Under the pieces are notes generated by a model. It saw nothing but the letters and a program-made list of their open reading frames with translations, ran no database searches and was not told the origin of the DNA. Both the position numbers and the translations under genes were made by a program. Source: DAOTWY01 sp003696565 (GTDB lineage Bacteria > Chloroflexota > Anaerolineae > Aggregatilineales > Phototrophicaceae). From it: 47,359 nucleotides of DNA. The stretch is from contig DAOTWY010000001.1 of NCBI GenBank assembly GCA_034435635.1, positions 1-47,359 on the forward strand, written 5' to 3'. Position 1 is the stretch's first letter. The number at the start of each line of letters is the position of its first letter. This document shows positions 40,159 through 47,359 of the stretch, one piece after another.

Positions 40159-41025
40159 ATGGAAAAAATCTATACGGGTTTACAATTTGCCTGGCTAGAA
40201 AACAAGTGTATCGCAGCGTATCGCGTAGAAAACCTAGCGATGGATGTCATGGTGGAGTGGTCAGATCATGTTATCAACCTCTTAAAAAACTGGCAGCCAG
40301 ATGGGTTCAACCTATTTCTGTTCGATATTTCCACACCCGGTATTGGCTCCTCTTACCTAGTTATGACAGGGCGAGAGCTATTTAACGTCGGGATCACAAG
40401 GGCGGGGTACACTCGGGTGGAACAATTGATGCAACAACGCCAAGCGCAAAACCCAAACGCCGGAATCCGTGTTGCGTTAGTCGCCTCACCAGACCCATCT
40501 GGGCAGATCATTCGCCGTTATAGTGGGACAGCCCGCTTAGATGTTGTGATGGGTAAGTTATTCTTTCAACATCAGGATGCTGTGCGTTGGCTTTTAGCAC
40601 AAAACCAGCCAGCCATCACAACTAAAACAAGCGAATTAAAACAAAAACTCCAGATAATGATCAACCGGCTTCAATCAAACACAGAGCCAAGTGATACACA
40701 ACAACAAGAGCTTGTTCTGCTAATCAATGGTGCAGTGGAACGGGTATCGCTTAATGGCAGGAATATGCTGACCATCGGACGTAAAACACGTGATGGTCAA
40801 CACACCGTTGATATTGATTTAAGCAGCTATGGTGATTCAGCATCGAGCGTGTCTCGTCGTCATGCACGCTTATTATTGGATGATAACGCCATAATGATTA
40901 TGGACTTGGGTAGCACAAACGGAACATATATCGCTGGCGAAAAACTCATCCCACATGAACCTCGTCGTATCACACCGGATGATTTAATTCACCTTGGGCG
41001 TGTTAGCTTGTCAATTTTATTGTGA
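40159..41025 (+). CDS. STAS-like domain fused to FHA domain
   Basis: A 288-residue cytoplasmic protein from the ATG at 40159. The C-terminal part (about 195-288) is a forkhead-associated domain that binds phosphothreonine: MLTIGRKTRDG, SSVSRRHARLLLDD, IMDLGSTNGTYIAGEKL and IHLGRVSLSILL include the conserved Gly-Arg, Ser-x-x-His and Asn-Gly residues. The N-terminal half (about 1-145) resembles the STAS-like proteins at 36313 and 26506: FLFDISTPGIGSSYLV for the buried strand and loop, IRVALVASPDPSGQII, and FFQHQDAVRWLLAQ for the final helix. A short linker joins them. It could be a phosphopeptide reader for a Ser/Thr kinase such as the one at 30596. It is divergent from frr. Confidence 0.85.
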   Translation: MEKIYTGLQFAWLENKCIAAYRVENLAMDVMVEWSDHVINLLKNWQPDGFNLFLFDISTPGIGSSYLVMTGRELFNVGITRAGYTRVEQLMQQRQAQNPNAGIRVALVASPDPSGQIIRRYSGTARLDVVMGKLFFQHQDAVRWLLAQNQPAITTKTSELKQKLQIMINRLQSNTEPSDTQQQELVLLINGAVERVSLNGRNMLTIGRKTRDGQHTVDIDLSSYGDSASSVSRRHARLLLDDNAIMIMDLGSTNGTYIAGEKLIPHEPRRITPDDLIHLGRVSLSILL

Positions 41026-41050
41026 TATGTGATGAGTTTTTAATGTGTCA

Positions 41051-42001
41051 TTATGCAATAATGTGACGTTGAACTTCTGCGGCGCGGGCGGCATCATCTC
41101 GCATGCCAAGTTGTGTAAAAATCGCCATGACATGCTCCAACTTACGGGCGGCGGTGGTTCGTTTGCCGCGCTTAGCAAGGCTGACCGCTTGTGAAAACAT
41201 CGTGCGCGCTTGTTCCGCTTCTGCATCAATTTCTTGCAGGGCATTTAGTGAGGCGCGGAAGTAAAAATCGGGATCATCGGTATACTGGGTATCTGGCACG
41301 CCACCAAGTTCGGTGATAACCTCCCCCATAATCCGATTTGCCATACCGCGCAAGATGGCATCCCCGGTATACTGTGCCAATTCAATAGCCTGGGTTGCGT
41401 TTTCCCATGCCGCTTGTAGGTCACCGGCACGCAAATAAATTTGTGCCATTCCCTGGTAAACTTCACACATCATACGCTGGACATAGATATCTTCTGGCAA
41501 TGCTTGGCTAATGACGATCGCCCGTTCAAAAACTTGACGCGCTTCTTCGTCTCTACCTAATGTAACCAGCACCAAGCCCTCATTGACAATTGCCAATGTC
41601 AGGTCACGTGGTTGATTATAATCTTGCAGGGTTTGTTGAGCATTACGGAATAATTGAACAGCCCGCTTGAAATCACCTAAAAAGCGGTAATTTTCTCCCT
41701 GGTTTAAATCCATAATGGCAACGCGGCGTAAATTACCAGCTTTTTCATACAATTCACGCGCACGTTCCACATGCCGGATACTCATACTAAAATTACCGCG
41801 ATAATGTTGGATAAACCCTAAGAGTTGTTCCGCACGCCCTTGATTAACAAGATCGCCCTCGGCTTCCTGTAAATAATGTGTTAACGTGGCGACGGCTTCT
41901 TGATAAGGCAGTGTGCCGTTTTGCCAGCGATTGATAACATCCATACAGCGCGCATTAAATTCGGGCGTGGGTTCATTATCTGTTGTGATATTTCCCACCA
42001 T
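41051..42001 (-). CDS. TPR-repeat protein
   Basis: A 316-residue all-helical protein with about five to six tetratricopeptide repeats between residues 45 and 300. The units include RAEQLLGFIQHYRGNFSMSI, AIMDLNQGENYRFLGDFKRA, AIVNEGLVLVTLGRDEEARQ and EVYQGMAQIYLRAGDLQAAW. The final unit is AVSLAKRGKRTTAARKLEHV. There is no DNA-binding or enzymatic domain. Such proteins are scaffolds for protein-protein contact. It converges with the FHA gene with 25 bases between, and is divergent from the PfkB kinase gene. Specific partner unknown. Confidence 0.85.
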   Translation of the reverse strand: MVGNITTDNEPTPEFNARCMDVINRWQNGTLPYQEAVATLTHYLQEAEGDLVNQGRAEQLLGFIQHYRGNFSMSIRHVERARELYEKAGNLRRVAIMDLNQGENYRFLGDFKRAVQLFRNAQQTLQDYNQPRDLTLAIVNEGLVLVTLGRDEEARQVFERAIVISQALPEDIYVQRMMCEVYQGMAQIYLRAGDLQAAWENATQAIELAQYTGDAILRGMANRIMGEVITELGGVPDTQYTDDPDFYFRASLNALQEIDAEAEQARTMFSQAVSLAKRGKRTTAARKLEHVMAIFTQLGMRDDAARAAEVQRHIIA

Positions 42002-42137
42002 CAGATTGAGCCTTTCCTTATATAATACCTAGACCAGTTATGTTATAGCCAATTTGTGTGAAAAATGCACGAATTTCATAGAATAAAGCACAAACAACTC
42101 AATTTTTCCAAACATGACACAAGCAAGGATATATATT

Positions 42138-43094
42138 ATGAGCGATAGTTATGATCTGCTATGTATGGGGCGCAGCACACTCGATTTATTTGGGAATACG
42201 CTTGGCGCAGATTTTACGGCTCAGCGCATTTTCCGGGCGTATTTAGGGGGTTCGCCCATGAATATCTGCGTGGGGGCACATCGGCTCGGCTTAAAAACAG
42301 CTATGCTTACCGGCGTGAGCGACGATGAAGTCGGTCGGTACATCCGGCAAGCTATTAGAGAAGAAGGGATCACAGATGACTATGTGCTAACCAAGCCCGG
42401 CACATTAACCAATATCGTCATTGGGGCATTACAACCACCTGGGGGTGGGCAATTTGCCGTTTATCATGCGGCTAATGCTGATTTACAGCTTAATTTTGAG
42501 GATATACTTAACGCGCCAATTCCACAAAGTAAGGTGTTTTTATTCACGGGAATGTGCTTATTAGCAGAGCCAAGCCGTAGCGCAACTTATTTTGCAGCAG
42601 AACGCGCCCAAGCGCATGAGCGTAATGTCGTTATGGATTTAGACTATCGCCCAGCAATGTGGGATAGTGTACGGACTTATGGCGTATATACCCGTGCAGT
42701 TTTACCGCATGTGGATATTGTGATCGGTACAGAGGATGAAGTACTGGCAGCAACTGGCACAGATGACTTAACGGCGGCGGTGATTACCCTATTGAGTGTG
42801 GTGAAGCGTGCGGTTTTGGTCAAGCGTGGGGTAGAAGGTTGCGAAGTTTATACTGTTCAAGGGGCTGCTCATGCCATTCCACCTTTCCCAGCGGAGGAAG
42901 TCAACATCATGGGGGCGGGGGACGGTTTTGCCGCGGGGTTTTTATATGGTTATTTGCGCGGCTGGACTTTGGTTAAATCAGCTCGGTTTGCTAATGCTTG
43001 TGGTGCTATTCAAGTGAGTACGCATGGCACCGGGAGTGAGATGCCAGCGTTGAGCGTGGTGTTAGATTTTATTGATGAACATGGCGGTTTTTAA
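42138..43094 (+). CDS. PfkB-family sugar kinase, IolC-like (5-dehydro-2-deoxygluconokinase)
   Basis: A PfkB (ribokinase-like) kinase of 318 residues from the ATG at 42138, nine bases after AAGGAT. The N-terminal GRSTLDLFGNTLGADF, RAYLGGSPMNICVGAHRLGL (substrate-binding GG) and MLTGVSDDEVGRYIRQ, and the C-terminal EEVNIMGAGDGFAAGFLYG with catalytic Asp in GAGD, establish the family. The early GRSTLDL, GGSPMN and AVYHAANADLQL resemble IolC, which phosphorylates 2-deoxy-5-keto-gluconate in myo-inositol breakdown; fructokinase is the main alternative. No other iol genes are nearby, but an inositol phosphate synthase gene lies 14 kb away. It stands alone between the TPR gene and the Nudix gene. 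Confidence 0.82.
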   Translation: MSDSYDLLCMGRSTLDLFGNTLGADFTAQRIFRAYLGGSPMNICVGAHRLGLKTAMLTGVSDDEVGRYIRQAIREEGITDDYVLTKPGTLTNIVIGALQPPGGGQFAVYHAANADLQLNFEDILNAPIPQSKVFLFTGMCLLAEPSRSATYFAAERAQAHERNVVMDLDYRPAMWDSVRTYGVYTRAVLPHVDIVIGTEDEVLAATGTDDLTAAVITLLSVVKRAVLVKRGVEGCEVYTVQGAAHAIPPFPAEEVNIMGAGDGFAAGFLYGYLRGWTLVKSARFANACGAIQVSTHGTGSEMPALSVVLDFIDEHGGF

Positions 43095-43180
43095 TTTATT
43101 GGATACGAAATTATCCCTGGGTTTATTGGATCATTTTTGTTATGATGCAGGCGTTTTTGTCGTAATCAGTTATCATAATC

Positions 43181-43627
43181 ATGCCAAAAAAGATTATACA
43201 GCGGGTTCGTGCTATTATATTAACAGATGATGGAAAAATTCTGTTCATCAAACGGGTCAAACAAGCTGCGCCGCCCTATTGGGTTGCGCCGGGTGGCGGC
43301 GTAGAAAGCGATGATGATGACATCTATGGCACACTCCGACGTGAATTATTAGAAGAATTAGGCGCGCAAGTCGATATTATCAAAGAGGCGTTTATTCTAC
43401 GACACCAAAAAGCAGGGAAAAATCTACAGGAACACTTTTTCATCTGCCGTTTGATTGACTATGACTTGAATCTGCGGCATGGACCAGAATTTGATGACCC
43501 ATCTCGCGGTGAATATCTGCTAGATTTTGTTCCGTTAGAAGAACAGGCTATAGCTAGTCTTAACATCAAAACCAAAGAACTGCGTGATTGGCTACTGCAA
43601 AACCTAGATACATTACGCAGCGCATAA
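43181..43627 (+). CDS. Nudix hydrolase
   Basis: A 148-residue Nudix protein that cleaves a nucleoside diphosphate linked to another group. The Nudix box reads GGGVESDDDDIYGTLRRELLEELG at about residues 38-61 in two adjoining parts: the second, RELLEELG, is canonical, while the first Glu of the G-x5-E-x7 part is Asp. The fold start RVRAIILTDDGKILFIKR and the ending helix are normal. The preference for substrate is not shown. It follows the sugar kinase by 86 bases; a TATGAT -10-like site lies near 43139. A terminator follows at 43640. Confidence 0.88.
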   Translation: MPKKIIQRVRAIILTDDGKILFIKRVKQAAPPYWVAPGGGVESDDDDIYGTLRRELLEELGAQVDIIKEAFILRHQKAGKNLQEHFFICRLIDYDLNLRHGPEFDDPSRGEYLLDFVPLEEQAIASLNIKTKELRDWLLQNLDTLRSA

Positions 43628-43639
43628 CCCCCAAAAACC

Positions 43640-43664
43640 AAGGCGCATCTCCCCGCGCCTTTCT
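43640..43664 (+). terminator. Intrinsic terminator after the Nudix gene
   Basis: Seven-base arms AAGGCGC (43640-43646) and GCGCCTT (43655-43661) around an eight-base loop, followed by a short T-rich tail. Confidence 0.6.
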
Positions 43665-43697
43665 AGAAAGAAATTTCGTCTTTTTTATCTGATCTGT

Positions 43698-43748
43698 TAT
43701 GATACACTCAACCACCGCGTAACCTTTTACCCATGAAATGGGTTTTTA
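43698..43748 (+). promoter_or_regulatory. Polyketide synthase leader: -10 element and attenuator-like hairpin
   Basis: A TATGAT -10-like hexamer (43698-43703) is followed by a hairpin with arms ACCCAT (43729-43734) and ATGGGT (43738-43743) and then TTTTTATAT. The hairpin with U-run lies about 38 bases before the ATG at 43786, inside the expected leader, so it could end transcription early. No convincing -35 was found (TTTCGT, 18 bases upstream, is weak). Confidence 0.35.
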
Positions 43749-43785
43749 TATAACACAGGGGCAGCTTAGTTGTTGAGGTATATTT

Positions 43786-46700
43786 ATGTTTCGCAAATTA
43801 CATGAAACACCGATAGCCATTATTGGCATGGCTGCGGTTTTCCCACAGGCGCATAACTTGCGTGAATTTTGGGATAACATCGTGAACAAGGTCAATTGCA
43901 TTGAAGATGTACCACCTTCACGTTGGAATATTGAGGATTACTATGACCCGGACCCCACCGTACCGGATAAAACCTATAGCAAACGCGGCGGATTCATCCC
44001 TGAAATTGATTTTGACCCGATGGAGTTTGGGTTACCCCCTAATATTTTAGAGGTAACGGATGTATCTCAGATGTTGGGCTTGGTTGTGGCACGGGATGCC
44101 ATGATCGATGCGGGCTATTTGGATGCCCCGGCAGAAGTCCGCGACCGCACCGGTGTCATTTTAGGCGTGGGCGGCGGGCAAAAGCTCATCACACCGTTAA
44201 CTTCCCGCTTGCAATATCCTGTTTGGCGGCGGGCATTAGAAAGCAGCGGCATCACTGGAGAAGACGCAGACCGCATCATTGAAAAGATGAAAGCCGCATA
44301 CATCAAATGGGAAGAAAACAGCTTCCCTGGGATGTTAGGGAACGTCATCGCCGGGCGTATCGCCAATCGCTTAGATTTAGGCGGAACAAACTGCGTCGTA
44401 GATGCTGCCTGCGCCAGTTCTATGGCAGCGATGAAACTCGCCATTAGCGACCTGATCGAAGGGCGCGCGGATATGATGATTACCGGCGGCGTGGATACAG
44501 ATAATTCGCCATTTATGTATATGTGTTTTAGCAAAACGCCGGCGTTTACCCCTGGGGATGTGCCCCGCCCGTTTGATGAACAATCCGACGGGATGTTGGT
44601 TGGTGAAGGCATAGGGATGTTAGTGCTGAAGCGGCTAGAAGATGCCGAGCGTGACGGAGACCGTATCTATGCAGTGATTCGTGGCATTGGCACATCATCC
44701 GATGGGCGTTTTAAGAGCATTTATGCGCCACGTGGCGAAGGGCAAGAACGGGCTTTACAACGTGCTTACGACGATGCTGGTATTTCACCTTCTCAAGTTC
44801 AATTACTGGAAGCACATGGCACCGGAACCCGTGCTGGCGACCTGACGGAAGTAACAACCGTTGTGCGCTTCTTTAAGCAGCACATTGACCACACGGAAGC
44901 AGATAAATATATGGCGATTGCGCTGGGCAGCGTTAAATCGCAGATTGGGCATGCCAAAGCCGCAGCAGGTGCTGCTGGGTTAATTAAAGTCGCGCTGGCA
45001 CTTCATCATAAAGTGTTGCCTGCCACGCTCAATGTCGATCATCCGAACCCCAAACTCGGCTTGGATGAATCACCCGTGTATGTCAATTCACAAACACGCC
45101 CGTGGATCAGCAACGGTGAGCCGCGCCGCGCAGGGGTCAGCTCATTTGGTTTTGGCGGCACGAATTATCATTTTGTGCTGGAAGAATATACCCCAGATCA
45201 CGCCGGACAATATCGCATACATCACACATCAGAGACCGTTGTCTTTCATGATGAAACGCCCCAAATGCTCATCAATAAGATGCGCAAGGTGTTAAATAAA
45301 CTCCAAAGTGAAGACCCAGATGAGCAATACCTGAACCTGGCACGATACAGCCGTGTGACCAATATCCCAGCAGATCATGCGCGGGTAGGGTTTGTCTCTG
45401 CATCCCCACAAGAAGCAATGGAACTGATGGAAGCTGCGCTCAAATTCTTGGAAATGCGCAAGGATGATGACGAATGGCAACATCCTAAAGGGATTTTTTA
45501 TCGTCGTCGTGCGCTGGATTTAAGCGGGAAAGTTGTCGCGCTGTTCAGTGGGCAGGGATCACAATATGTTGAAATGGGGCGTGAATTGGCGATCAATTTT
45601 GCCACCATCCGCCAGAGTTATGCGGAAATTGACAAGTTATTCAAACAGGATAACTTGCCATTGGTAAGCAATGTTGTTTTCCCGCCACCGGCATTCACAC
45701 CAGAAGAAAAAGCCCGCCAAGATGAAATGATTACCCGTACAGATTATGTACAGCCAGCCATCGGTGCATTTAGTGCTGGGTTATATAATCTGTTCAAAGC
45801 AGCGGGATTCAAACCGGATTTTGTGGCAGGACATAGCTTTGGGGAATTGACAGCGTTATGGGCAGCTGGTGCACTGGATGATGCTGATTATTATCGCTTG
45901 GTCAAAGCGCGTGGGTTGGCGATGGCACCACCGGCTGATCCTGAATTTGATGCCGGGACGATGATGGCAGTCACCGGGGATGTGAGCAACCTGGAGGCGG
46001 ATTTAGTCGGCTTGGAAGGAGTCTACATGGCGAATATCAATTCGCCTAAACAGGTCGTCCTGGCTGGCAAGGAGCACAATTTACTACAGGCAAAGCTCGC
46101 TTTGCAAAAGAAGGGGTATAACGTTGTGCCGATTGCGGTTGCTGCTGCCTTCCATACCCCACTTGTGGGACACGCCCAAAAACCATTTGCGGAAGCTGTT
46201 TCACAAGTTAAATTCCGTAAGCCCAAAATCCCAGTTTATTCTAATGCGACTGGTGAGGCATACCCCACCACCCCGGCAGCAATTGGGAAAACACTCAGTG
46301 AACACATCCTCAACTCTGTACAGTTTTCTAAGGAAATTGAGAATATCTATAACGCTGGTGGGCGTTTGTTCATTGAGTTTGGTCCGCGCAATGTGTTGAC
46401 CAATTTGGTGCGTGATATTTTAGGCGATAAGGAACACATCGCTGTGGCACTGAACCCAAGCCGTCAAAAAGATAGTGACCGTCAATTCCGCGAGGCACTT
46501 GCTCATTTGCGCGTTCTGGGTTTGGAATTGGCGGAAGTTGATCGCCATGATTTTGATCCAGTTAAACCCGCTAGTGCCGGAAGACGCAAGGGAATGCAAG
46601 TTAAGGTCAGCGGCGGGTTATATACCAGTGAACGCCACAAGCAAGAATACGAACGTATTCTGAATGATGGTTTTAAGATCAAAACAGGTGGTGAAGTTGT

Positions 46701-47359
46701 CGTTAAAGAAGTCATCAAGGAAGTTCCAGTAGAAGTGGTGAAGGAGGTGCCGGTGACGGTATCAGGCACGCCACAAGTGCAATCACAGACATCGCTTGAA
46801 GACGCACTTGCGACATTCAGTCAACAACAAAGTGAGATTCTTAAAGCACATCAGCAATATTTGAGCAACCAGAGTGAATACATCCGCGTGTTTACGCAGC
46901 TCGCCACACAGCAACAACAGATGCTAAGCAATGGCACACTAACACCAGAAGCACGCGCCACACTGGAAAAAAGCATGGAAGCCTTCCACGCTCATCAAGC
47001 TGAGACATTGCGTGTGCATGAAACATATCTTCAACGTCAATCTGAACAGACACAGGCATTACTACAGGTATTACGCGGCGGCGATATCCAGGCGATGCCA
47101 GTAACACCACCTGCACCGGTTATCCCCCAAACACCACAGCCCAAAACAGAGACACCGGTTGCAGTTCAGCCCACGCCGGTATCACAGTCAGCAGTATCCG
47201 CGCCACAAGCACCCGCTCAACCTGCCGCGCCTGCCCCTGCTCCACAACCGGCTCCGGCGGCATCCAGTGGCTTGTCTGTTGATGCGCTTTCCAATGCCCT
47301 GCTAGACATTGTCAGCGAGAAAACCGGCTATCCGGCTGAAATGCTTGAGTTAGGCATGG
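43786..47359 (+). CDS. Type I polyketide synthase, PfaA/HglE-like (3' end cut by window)
   Basis: Multidomain enzyme for polyunsaturated or long-chain hydroxylated lipids; 1191 residues are visible. The ketosynthase (about 7-450) has Cys209 in VDAACASSM, His344 in EAHGTGT and His389 in SQIGHAKAA. The malonyl acyltransferase (about 580-890) has FSGQGSQ near its start, Ser684 in GHSFGELTALWAAG and His in AAFHTPL. Residues about 971-990 are a Lys-Glu-Val-Pro repeat, then about 1005-1100 contains two copies of a Gln/His-rich helical motif. A Pro/Ala linker leads to an acyl carrier protein start (LLDIVSEKTGYPAEMLELGM, about 1170-1190), whose pantetheine serine is beyond the window. KS-AT-ACP order with YPAEMLEL fits PfaA or heterocyst glycolipid HglE synthases. 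Confidence 0.93.
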   Translation, partial: MFRKLHETPIAIIGMAAVFPQAHNLREFWDNIVNKVNCIEDVPPSRWNIEDYYDPDPTVPDKTYSKRGGFIPEIDFDPMEFGLPPNILEVTDVSQMLGLVVARDAMIDAGYLDAPAEVRDRTGVILGVGGGQKLITPLTSRLQYPVWRRALESSGITGEDADRIIEKMKAAYIKWEENSFPGMLGNVIAGRIANRLDLGGTNCVVDAACASSMAAMKLAISDLIEGRADMMITGGVDTDNSPFMYMCFSKTPAFTPGDVPRPFDEQSDGMLVGEGIGMLVLKRLEDAERDGDRIYAVIRGIGTSSDGRFKSIYAPRGEGQERALQRAYDDAGISPSQVQLLEAHGTGTRAGDLTEVTTVVRFFKQHIDHTEADKYMAIALGSVKSQIGHAKAAAGAAGLIKVALALHHKVLPATLNVDHPNPKLGLDESPVYVNSQTRPWISNGEPRRAGVSSFGFGGTNYHFVLEEYTPDHAGQYRIHHTSETVVFHDETPQMLINKMRKVLNKLQSEDPDEQYLNLARYSRVTNIPADHARVGFVSASPQEAMELMEAALKFLEMRKDDDEWQHPKGIFYRRRALDLSGKVVALFSGQGSQYVEMGRELAINFATIRQSYAEIDKLFKQDNLPLVSNVVFPPPAFTPEEKARQDEMITRTDYVQPAIGAFSAGLYNLFKAAGFKPDFVAGHSFGELTALWAAGALDDADYYRLVKARGLAMAPPADPEFDAGTMMAVTGDVSNLEADLVGLEGVYMANINSPKQVVLAGKEHNLLQAKLALQKKGYNVVPIAVAAAFHTPLVGHAQKPFAEAVSQVKFRKPKIPVYSNATGEAYPTTPAAIGKTLSEHILNSVQFSKEIENIYNAGGRLFIEFGPRNVLTNLVRDILGDKEHIAVALNPSRQKDSDRQFREALAHLRVLGLELAEVDRHDFDPVKPASAGRRKGMQVKVSGGLYTSERHKQEYERILNDGFKIKTGGEVVVKEVIKEVPVEVVKEVPVTVSGTPQVQSQTSLEDALATFSQQQSEILKAHQQYLSNQSEYIRVFTQLATQQQQMLSNGTLTPEARATLEKSMEAFHAHQAETLRVHETYLQRQSEQTQALLQVLRGGDIQAMPVTPPAPVIPQTPQPKTETPVAVQPTPVSQSAVSAPQAPAQPAAPAPAPQPAPAASSGLSVDALSNALLDIVSEKTGYPAEMLELGM

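Noticed and set aside
41051..41070. CATTAT-GCA-ATAATG as a terminator of the TPR gene
   Set aside because: The inverted repeat lies in the last codons of the gene, is AT-rich with six-base arms and is not followed by a T-run on the minus strand.
44115..44612. A 165-codon antisense frame within the ketosynthase region
   Set aside because: It overlaps the conserved ketosynthase active-site region, which is clearly coding on the plus strand, and has no recognisable features.
1..47359. CRISPR arrays, insertion sequences, prophage or toxin-antitoxin modules
   Set aside because: No spaced direct repeats, transposase, integrase or phage structural genes were seen. The PIN domain protein has membrane and TRAM parts and no antitoxin partner, so it is not a VapC toxin.

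Overview
This window is dense chromosomal DNA of moderate GC from a free-living bacterium, most likely a member of the Chloroflexota (Anaerolineae-like). That placement is an inference from gene content. The window carries large 7TM/PAS/GAF histidine kinases, a Ser/Thr kinase with an extracytoplasmic tail, FHA and CarD proteins, an R3H AAA ATPase, a PIN-TRAM membrane protein, an inositol-1-phosphate synthase and a one-mismatch CIRCE operator before groESL. No 16S rRNA or other phylogenetic marker is present to prove it. There is no insertion sequence, prophage, CRISPR array or obvious genomic island; codon style looks uniform by eye.

Layout. 1-3.7 kb: a PIG3-type quinone oxidoreductase (cut by the window start), a UPF0316 membrane protein, MscL with an added zinc ribbon, a DUF4342 protein and a secreted PA14/SH3b protein. 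3.7-9.1 kb: rlmB overlapping a biotin carboxylase gene, then on the minus strand an alpha/beta hydrolase downstream of a PcrA/UvrD helicase. 9.2-13.6 kb: a PAS histidine kinase converging on a partial branched-chain amino acid ABC transporter (livM-livG-livF, without livH or livK). 13.8-18.5 kb: a plus-strand unit of a MoxR ATPase, an ABC-2-like permease, a large Gln-rich coiled-coil membrane protein and a YdcF-like protein. 18.5-24.2 kb: two large membrane histidine kinases and a flavodoxin-fold quinone reductase, all on the minus strand. 24.3-26.5 kb: the groES-groEL operon with sigma-70 promoter, CIRCE operator and a strong terminator.

26.5-30.4 kb: a small STAS-like protein, inositol-1-phosphate synthase (minus), CarD followed by a C45-type acyltransferase/hydrolase (plus), and tRNA-Ser(GGA) with its own promoter and terminator. 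30.6-38.4 kb: a Ser/Thr kinase converging on an R3H ATPase, a GNAT-like protein and an M24 peptidase, then a second STAS-like protein, a small membrane-anchored protein resembling the kinase ectodomain, and a PIN-TRAM membrane protein. 38.6-43.6 kb: frr-uppS (minus), a STAS-like/FHA protein, a TPR protein, a PfkB sugar kinase (IolC-like) and a Nudix hydrolase. 43.8 kb to the end: the first 1191 residues of a PfaA/HglE-like type I polyketide synthase (KS-AT-linker-start of ACP), cut by the window end.

How it fits together. Most genes are housekeeping (translation, repair, chaperones, cell-wall lipid carrier). Superimposed on them is signalling machinery without local DNA-binding response regulators: three orphan histidine kinases, one Ser/Thr kinase, one FHA protein and three proteins that appear to share a STAS/SpoIIAA-like domain. 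The most unusual observations are the repeated Q-x-E-x-L-x-x-H-x-x-Y-L motif and the KEVP linker in the polyketide synthase, the STAS-like family with its FHA fusion, the kinase ectodomain shared with a small membrane protein, the zinc-ribbon MscL, and a MoxR cluster lacking DUF58 and vWA partners. None is proved to be a new system; all functional calls come from reading the sequence without database searches.
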